Origin: Micromonospora avicenniae
GTDB lineage: Bacteria > Actinomycetota > Actinomycetes > Mycobacteriales > Micromonosporaceae
Reading direction: 5' to 3'
DNA length: 64,000 nucleotides
Assembly: GCF_900156065.1 (NCBI RefSeq)
Contig: NZ_FTNF01000006.1
Span: 186,001 to 250,000 of the forward strand
In this document: positions 59,487 through 64,000 of the stretch, one piece after another
How positions within the stretch are numbered: the first letter of the stretch is position 1
Layout of the letters: each line of letters opens with the position of its first letter
The notes under the pieces: model-generated
What the model was told of the DNA's origin: nothing
Database searches by the model: none
Seen by the model: the letters and a program-made list of their open reading frames with translations, nothing else
Translations under genes and position numbers: made by a program

Positions 59487-60008
59487 TCAGTCGCCGGTGA
59501 CGCCGTCGATCCGCTCGCGGATCAGGTCGGCGTGCCCGTTGTGCCGGGCGTACTCCTCGATCATGTGCAGGTAGACCCACCGCAGGTTGAACGTGCGCCG
59601 CTTCGGGCCCACCTCGGTGAAGGTCTCGTCGAGCGTCCGGCCGGCCACGGCGGCCCGGGCCAGCTCGACCTCGCGGTGGAACGTGGCGAGGTCGGCCTCG
59701 GCGTCGGCGCGGCGCACGTCGTGGTCGGCGTCCGGGTTGTCCGGAGTGAAGTAGGGGTAGTCCACCGTCTCGCCGGCGAAGTTCTCCCGGAACCACCAGG
59801 CCTCCACCTCGGCCAAATGGCGGACCAGCCCCAGCAGGGTCAGCCCGGAGGGTTCGACGCTTGCCGTGCGCAGTTGCTCGGCGGTCAGTCCCGCGCACTT
59901 GAGCAGCAGTGTCTGCCGGTGGTAGTCGAGCCAGCTCTCGAGCATGGCGCGCTCGTCGCCGACGGTGATCTCAGGGGTCCGGACGACGGCCGGTGCGGTC
60001 CAAGTCAT
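59487..60008 (-). CDS. DinB-family (DUF664) protein
   Basis: A 173-residue helical-bundle protein. ERAMLESWLDYHRQTLLLKC, SGLTLLGLVRHLAEVEAWWF, then LRWVYLHMIEEYARHNGHAD and LIRERIDG carry the three metal-binding histidines expected of DinB/DUF664 (His in RHLAEVE and HMIEEYARHNGH). Some members act as mycothiol-dependent transferases. ATG 60008 has AAGGA 9 bp upstream; ATG 60017 is the alternative. Confidence 0.87.
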   Translation of the reverse strand: MTWTAPAVVRTPEITVGDERAMLESWLDYHRQTLLLKCAGLTAEQLRTASVEPSGLTLLGLVRHLAEVEAWWFRENFAGETVDYPYFTPDNPDADHDVRRADAEADLATFHREVELARAAVAGRTLDETFTEVGPKRRTFNLRWVYLHMIEEYARHNGHADLIRERIDGVTGD

Positions 60009-60053
60009 GGCGGCCATCCTTCCCGGGCCCCTGAGAACAGGCCAGCGGGTTTG

Positions 60054-60548
60054 TCAGGGCACCACGACGACGGGCCAGCGACCGGTGCGGACGAGTCGGG
60101 TGGCGACCGAGCCGACCAGCCGGTGGCCGGCCTGCTCGGACGCGCCGACGACCACCATGTCGGCCTGGTACTCGTCGGCGGCGTCGCGCAGCTCGTTGTA
60201 CGGGTCGCCGCGCCGGCACTCGAACGTGATCGGCAGGCCCAGTTCCTGAGCGGCCCGCTGGATCTCCTTGCGCAGCTCCGCCCTCAGGTCGTCCTGAGTG
60301 CGCTGCAACGCGGCGGCGTCCACGCCGGGCATCATCGAGACGAGACCGTTCGGCGCGTTGACGAAGACCACCACCAGTGAGGCGCCCTGCCGCCGGGCCA
60401 GGCCGGCGGCGTACGACCCGGCCCGCTCCGAGGTGCGGGTGCCGTCCACGCCGACCAGCACCACCCGGGGGCCGTCTGTTCCGCGTTCGAACGGCCGCGG
60501 TTGGGCTTGCGGGCCGTACTGCTCACGGTCGGGGGCTCCGACGCTCAT
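60054..60548 (-). CDS. universal stress protein
   Basis: A 164-residue single-domain UspA protein. RVVLVGVDGTRTSERAGSYA opens the fold after a short polar N-terminus, and the ATP-binding G-x2-G-x9-GS region appears as VVVGASEQAGHRLVGSVATR and LVRTGRWPVVVVP. It probably binds ATP or cAMP and responds to stress. It lies 10 bp downstream of the MFS pump on the same strand and may be cotranscribed with it. Confidence 0.88.
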   Translation of the reverse strand: MSVGAPDREQYGPQAQPRPFERGTDGPRVVLVGVDGTRTSERAGSYAAGLARRQGASLVVVFVNAPNGLVSMMPGVDAAALQRTQDDLRAELRKEIQRAAQELGLPITFECRRGDPYNELRDAADEYQADMVVVGASEQAGHRLVGSVATRLVRTGRWPVVVVP

Positions 60549-60558
60549 GACCTCTCCC

Positions 60559-62160
60559 TCACCTCTGCTCGTCGGTACGCGTGGCGCTGGCCACCGTCAG
60601 TTTCCTCTCCATGTCAACAACTGGCACGTCGTCGTTGTGCCGGCGCAGGGGCACCTCCTTGATGAAGCTCACCGCGATCAGCGCGAGCAGGGTGAAGGGT
60701 GCGGCGGCGAGGAATATGTCGCCGGCGCCGTGGCCGTACGCGCCCTCCACCACCGCCCGGATCGGGGCGGGCAGCGCGTGCACGTCCGGCAGGGCGCCGC
60801 CCCCCGAGCCGGCGGCCGGGACCCCGCGCCGCGCGAGACCGTCGGCCAGGTAGCCCTTCACGTTGTGGGCGAGGACCGCGCCGAGCGCGGAGACGCCCAC
60901 GGCGCCGCCCAGGGTGCGGAAGAACGCGACCACGCTGCTGGCCGCGCCCAGCTCGTGCGGGCGAACGGTGTTCTGCACGGCGAGCACCAGGTTCTGCATG
61001 GTCATGCCCAGGCCGATGCCGACCAGCGCCATGTAGCAGCTGAGCAGCGCGAAGTTCGTGTCGGCGCGGAGCGTGCCCAGCAGCGCGAAGCCGACGGTGA
61101 GCAGCGCCGAGCCGGCGACGAGGTACCGCTTCCAGCGTCCGGTCCGACTGATCACCCGACCGGAGAGCGTGGAGGAGACCACCAGGCCGAGGATCATCGG
61201 CAGGGTCATCAGACCGGCCATGGTCGGGCTCTCTCCGCGGCTGAGCTGGAAGTACTGGCCGAGGAAGACGGAGGCGCCGAACATGCCGACACCGACCGCG
61301 ACGCTGGCGACGGTGGCCAGGGCGATGGTGCGGGAACGGAACAGGCGCGGCGGGATCATCGGTTCGGCGGCGCGGGTCTCGATCCGGATCGCGAGCGCGC
61401 CGAGCACCACCGCACCGCCCACCATCGCCACGGTCGCCCAGGACATCCACGCGAACTGGTCGCCGGCGAGGGAGACCCAGATCAGCAGCACCGAGACGGC
61501 CGCGGTGATCAGTGTGGCGCCCCACCAGTCGATCTGCGCCTTGCGCTTCACCACCGGCAGCCGCAACGTCTTCTGGAGCACGACGAGGGCGGCCACGGCG
61601 AACGGGACTCCGACGTAGAAGCACCAACGCCAGCCGAGCCACGAGGTGTCGACGATCACGCCGCCCACGAGCGGGCCGCCGATCGTGCCGGCGGCCATCA
61701 CGGCGCCGAGGTAGCCGCTGTACCGGCCCCGCTCGCGCGGCGCGATGATCGTCGCCAGGATCACCTGGGCCAGGGCGGTCAGACCGCCGGCACCCACGCC
61801 CTGCAGCACCCGACAGGCGATGAGTTCACCCGTGCCCTGGGCGGCGCCGGCGAGCACCGACCCGAGTACGTAGATCAGCAAGGCGATCTGGATCAACGCC
61901 TTCTTGCTCATCAGGTCGGCCAGTTTGCCCCAGATCGGGGTGGTGGCCGTGGTGGCGAGCAGTGCGGCGGTGATCACCCAGGTGTAGGCGGACTGACCGC
62001 CGCCCAGGTCGGTGATGATCCGCGGCAGCGCGTTCGAGACGACCGTCGAGGAGAGGATCGCGACGAACAAGCCCAGCAGCAGGCCGGAGAGGGCCTCCAG
62101 CACCTGCCGGTGGGACATGTTCAGGGCGGTCGTTGGTGGGGGCGCTGTCGCCTGACTCAT
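60559..62160 (-). CDS. MFS drug transporter, DHA2 (EmrB/QacA) family
   Basis: A 533-residue inner-membrane proton antiporter with about 14 membrane helices. Helix 1 is LLLGLFVAILSSTVVSNALP, with IITDLGGGQSAYTWVITAAL after it; motif A is GKLADLMSKKALIQ; motif C-like IACRVLQGVGAGG and GAVMAAGTIGGPLVGG follow. It probably exports toxic organic compounds. ATG 62160 has GGAGG 7 bp upstream. A MarR gene lies upstream in the same direction and two perfect palindromes lie between them, pointing to MarR control. Confidence 0.92.
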   Translation of the reverse strand: MSQATAPPPTTALNMSHRQVLEALSGLLLGLFVAILSSTVVSNALPRIITDLGGGQSAYTWVITAALLATTATTPIWGKLADLMSKKALIQIALLIYVLGSVLAGAAQGTGELIACRVLQGVGAGGLTALAQVILATIIAPRERGRYSGYLGAVMAAGTIGGPLVGGVIVDTSWLGWRWCFYVGVPFAVAALVVLQKTLRLPVVKRKAQIDWWGATLITAAVSVLLIWVSLAGDQFAWMSWATVAMVGGAVVLGALAIRIETRAAEPMIPPRLFRSRTIALATVASVAVGVGMFGASVFLGQYFQLSRGESPTMAGLMTLPMILGLVVSSTLSGRVISRTGRWKRYLVAGSALLTVGFALLGTLRADTNFALLSCYMALVGIGLGMTMQNLVLAVQNTVRPHELGAASSVVAFFRTLGGAVGVSALGAVLAHNVKGYLADGLARRGVPAAGSGGGALPDVHALPAPIRAVVEGAYGHGAGDIFLAAAPFTLLALIAVSFIKEVPLRRHNDDVPVVDMERKLTVASATRTDEQR

Positions 62161-62234
62161 CGTGCAGCCTCCGGGCTGGTCGAGGGGAGGGAACGACGTT
62201 CGGCGGGGGTGACGCCGAGGCCGGTCCGCAGGAG

Positions 62235-62270
62235 AGTTGCCTGGGGCAACTTTTGGTTGCCTGGAGCAAC
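62235..62270 (-). promoter_or_regulatory. twin MarR-type operators before the MFS gene
   Basis: Two palindromes with identical arms: GTTGC-CTGGG-GCAAC (62236-62250) and GTTGC-CTGGA-GCAAC (62256-62270). Their centres are 20 bp apart, about two helical turns, so two dimers would sit on one face. They lie between marR and the pump gene, about 75 bp before the pump ATG. Confidence 0.75.
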
Positions 62271-62309
62271 AACTAACCGGACGTATCCGATATTCCCCTT
62301 CCCGCGGAA

Positions 62310-62747
62310 TCAGGACCAGGCGTCGTTGAACTGGCCGAGCAGCCGGCCGAACTCCGCCACGTCCCGATCCGGCCAGCTCTCCAGCACCCGCCGGATGTGA
62401 TCCATCCGCGCGGCCCGCGCCGCGTCGAAGCGCTGCCGGCCCTCCTCGGTCAGGCTCAGCTGAGAGGCCCGCCGGTCGGTCGGGTCCGGCGTACGGCGCA
62501 CCAGACCGAGCTCCTCCAGCGCCCGGATCTGCCGGCTCAACGTGCCCTTGCCGATGCCGAGCCGGCCGGCCAGGTCGGTGAGCCGGATCGAGTCGCACCG
62601 GCGCAGCCAGAGCAGCAGCCCGTAGGCGTTCGGCTCGAGATTCTGGTGCACCTCCCGGGCGACCTCCCAGGAAACCGCCCGGCCGCGCCGCAGCAGGGCG
62701 GTCAGCTCGTGCTCGACCGCCCGCAGCGTCTCCAGGTGCTCGTCCAC
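62310..62747 (-). CDS. MarR-family regulator
   Basis: A 145-residue protein. The winged helix reads IRLTDLAGRLGIGKGTLSRQ, IRALEELGLVRRTPDPTDRR and ASQLSLTEEGRQRF; helices at either end form the dimer interface. It should repress the adjacent MFS pump through the twin palindromes and be released by a ligand. The GTG at 62747 follows a TACCCT box by 7 bp. Its own promoter has no copy of the palindrome, so autoregulation is not evident. Confidence 0.9.
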   Translation of the reverse strand: MDEHLETLRAVEHELTALLRRGRAVSWEVAREVHQNLEPNAYGLLLWLRRCDSIRLTDLAGRLGIGKGTLSRQIRALEELGLVRRTPDPTDRRASQLSLTEEGRQRFDAARAARMDHIRRVLESWPDRDVAEFGRLLGQFNDAWS

Positions 62748-62754
62748 GGCCTAG

Positions 62755-62760
62755 AGGGTA
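62755..62760 (-). promoter_or_regulatory. -10 box of the marR gene
   Basis: TACCCT on the minus strand, 7 bp from the GTG at 62747. Confidence 0.45.
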
Positions 62761-62772
62761 CGGGGCCGACCG

Positions 62773-64000
62773 TCAGGCCGCGTCGGTGAGCCGCCGGCGC
62801 ATGACCGGTCGCAGGTGACCGTCGCTCGTCGTGCCCTCGATCGTCACCTCGGCGTCCCGCCCCTGGTGCACGAGCGTGGCGATGGCATTGCCGAAGTACG
62901 GACCGGCCAACTTGCGCCAGCGCACGCCCGGGCTGCGTACGCCCGCCGAACGGGCCAGCGCCCAGGCCGCACCGGCGGGGCCGGGGGACCAGCCGATCCG
63001 CATCAGCGGCTGGATGGCGGCCGGCACCTGGTTGTGGATCGGGGAGCAGGTGAGCTGGTGCACCGGCGTGGTCACCGACGGATCGTCGAACCGGGCGCGC
63101 GCCACGTACGAGTGGTGCACGTCGCCGGAGAGCACGCTGATCGACGCCGGTGGGGCGTACGCCGGCCCGGCCCCCACCCGGTCACCCGTGCGGCCCGGGC
63201 TGCCGCTGCCGATCCGGGCGAACGTCGCGCCGAGGGCCTCGAACGACCGGCGGAACGCGGCCCAGTGCTCCAGGTCCAGCCCGCGACGCAGCTTCTCGGA
63301 GACGCGGGCGACCCAGGGCCGCCGGGAGTCGGCCAGCCGCTCGTTCCACGCCTCGACGTGGTGGATGCCCGGCGGCAGCAGCCAGGGCAGCGAGGCGCCG
63401 ACGACCAGGTGGTCGTAGACGCCGTGCGCCTGGTCGAGGAACCAGGACCACTCGCCGGGCGGCAACATCGCCCGGTTTGTCGGTTCCAGCACCCGGCTGC
63501 ACCGGTTGTCCAGCATGACCAGCCGGGTCCGGCCCAGGTCGAGCGCGTAGCTCCACTGGTACTGCACCGCGCGCCAGCGCTCGGTGTCGTGCGCGAGGTC
63601 GGACTCCTTGTCGACCCGCTCGCCGAACTCGCGCAGCACGCCGGTGGCGTCCTCGGCGGCGAGGATCTTGGCGAGCAGCGGGTCGGTGGCGATCTCGTCG
63701 GGCGCGAGGTTGCCGAGGTGCTGGTAGACCCAGTACGACGCGAGCCCGCTGCCGATCCGTTCGGCCCACCACGGCTGCCGGCGGGCGTCGGCCCGCCAGG
63801 ACGCCGAGGTGTTCCAGTCGTCGATGATCTCGTGGTCGTCGAAGATCATGACGCTCGGCACGGTGGAGAGCAGCCAGCGGATCTCCGGATCGCGCCAGGA
63901 CTCCAGATAGAGCTTGGTGTACTCGTCGAAGCTGACCACCTGGTCGGCCGGAGCGCCCCGCGGGCGGCGACGGCGCCGCCGCAGCAGCCGGCGCACCGTC
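62773..64000 (-). CDS. PhoD-type metallophosphatase (5' end outside window)
   Basis: At least 408 residues; the reading frame runs off the window at 64000, so the N-terminal part is missing. FDEYTKLYLESWRDPEIRWL, VPSVMIFDDHEIIDDWNTSA, QYQWSYALDLGRTRLVMLDN, HLVVGASLPWLLPPGIHHVE and ISVLSGDVHHSYVARARF are PhoD-like metal-site and core motifs. Classic PhoD is secreted and releases phosphate from phosphodiesters; many actinobacterial copies lack a Tat signal, and that cannot be judged here. Confidence 0.87.
   Translation of the reverse strand, partial: TVRRLLRRRRRRPRGAPADQVVSFDEYTKLYLESWRDPEIRWLLSTVPSVMIFDDHEIIDDWNTSASWRADARRQPWWAERIGSGLASYWVYQHLGNLAPDEIATDPLLAKILAAEDATGVLREFGERVDKESDLAHDTERWRAVQYQWSYALDLGRTRLVMLDNRCSRVLEPTNRAMLPPGEWSWFLDQAHGVYDHLVVGASLPWLLPPGIHHVEAWNERLADSRRPWVARVSEKLRRGLDLEHWAAFRRSFEALGATFARIGSGSPGRTGDRVGAGPAYAPPASISVLSGDVHHSYVARARFDDPSVTTPVHQLTCSPIHNQVPAAIQPLMRIGWSPGPAGAAWALARSAGVRSPGVRWRKLAGPYFGNAIATLVHQGRDAEVTIEGTTSDGHLRPVMRRRLTDAA

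Overview
The window is very GC-rich, with frequent GTG starts, dense overlapping genes, and NdgR, CofC and leuCD–hupB–mutT1–ppk synteny. This points to a high-GC actinobacterium, most likely Micromonosporaceae (Micromonospora-like). The family assignment is inferred from protein style and gene order; no 16S gene is present. From memory, much of the order (FAH protein, IclR, leuC, leuD, hup, mutT1, ppk, cofC, gpsA, ddl, thiL, rpmB, DAK, recG, then coaD, rpmF, rnc, mutM, smc) matches the chromosomal core of Mycobacterium and Streptomyces, so most of the window is conserved chromosome rather than an island.

Layout. 1–1.04 kb: a frameshifted IS5-type transposase. 1.1–3.2 kb: tyrosine phosphatase, PRC-barrel protein, and ahpD preceded by what looks like an ahpC remnant. 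3.38–5.1 kb: a leader peptide and attenuator followed by citramalate synthase (cimA). 5.1–12 kb: membrane EEP phosphatase, a secreted protein, a MoxR–DUF58–VWA operon, a trypsin-like protease and ArfB. 12–17.5 kb: aldo/keto reductase, TetR, a glycosylase-like protein, a membrane protein and a FAH-family hydrolase. 17.6–18.3 kb: tRNA-Gln, two tRNA-Glu and a large inverted repeat. 18.3–22 kb: ndgR divergent from leuCD, then a histone-like HU. 22–26.4 kb: mutT1, ppk, an OB-fold protein and cofC. 26.5–31.6 kb: plsC, gpsA, a PLP enzyme, a PrmC-like methyltransferase and a ROK protein. 31.6–38.6 kb: DUF397/XRE pair, an AAA+ relic, ddl, DUF3515, a RAM-domain protein, thiL, GNAT and an orphan ATP-grasp ligase. 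38.8–50 kb: rpmB, DAK kinase, recG, an LPLTG surface protein, rsmD, coaD, a DivIVA-like protein, DUF177, rpmF, plsX, rnc and mutM. 50–64 kb: GH114-like lipoprotein, CAP protein, a coiled-coil small protein, smc, HAD, a beta-propeller, a wHTH regulator, DinB, USP, an MFS pump with its MarR regulator, and a PhoD phosphatase cut by the window end.

Functional links. Branched-chain amino-acid synthesis recurs: cimA makes citramalate for threonine-independent isoleucine synthesis, LeuCD can act on both isopropylmalate and citramalate, the divergent NdgR is a known type of leuCD regulator, and cimA has a Leu-Ile-Leu leader peptide with a terminator and competing antiterminator. Membrane lipid genes (plsC, gpsA, plsX), ribosome or tRNA maintenance (arfB, rsmD, rpmB, rpmF, DUF177, rnc) and genome care (mutT1, recG, mutM, smc) make up most of the rest.

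The best candidates for a second look are regulatory. They are the cimA attenuator, twin operators in front of the MFS pump, a recurrent TAnnnT box exactly 6–7 bp before start codons (leaderless transcripts), small in-frame 'TGAGCGAG' cassettes linking neighbouring genes, and a large intergenic inverted repeat. I saw no CRISPR array, phage, biosynthetic cluster or obvious defence island. All assignments come from reading the sequence; no database search was possible.
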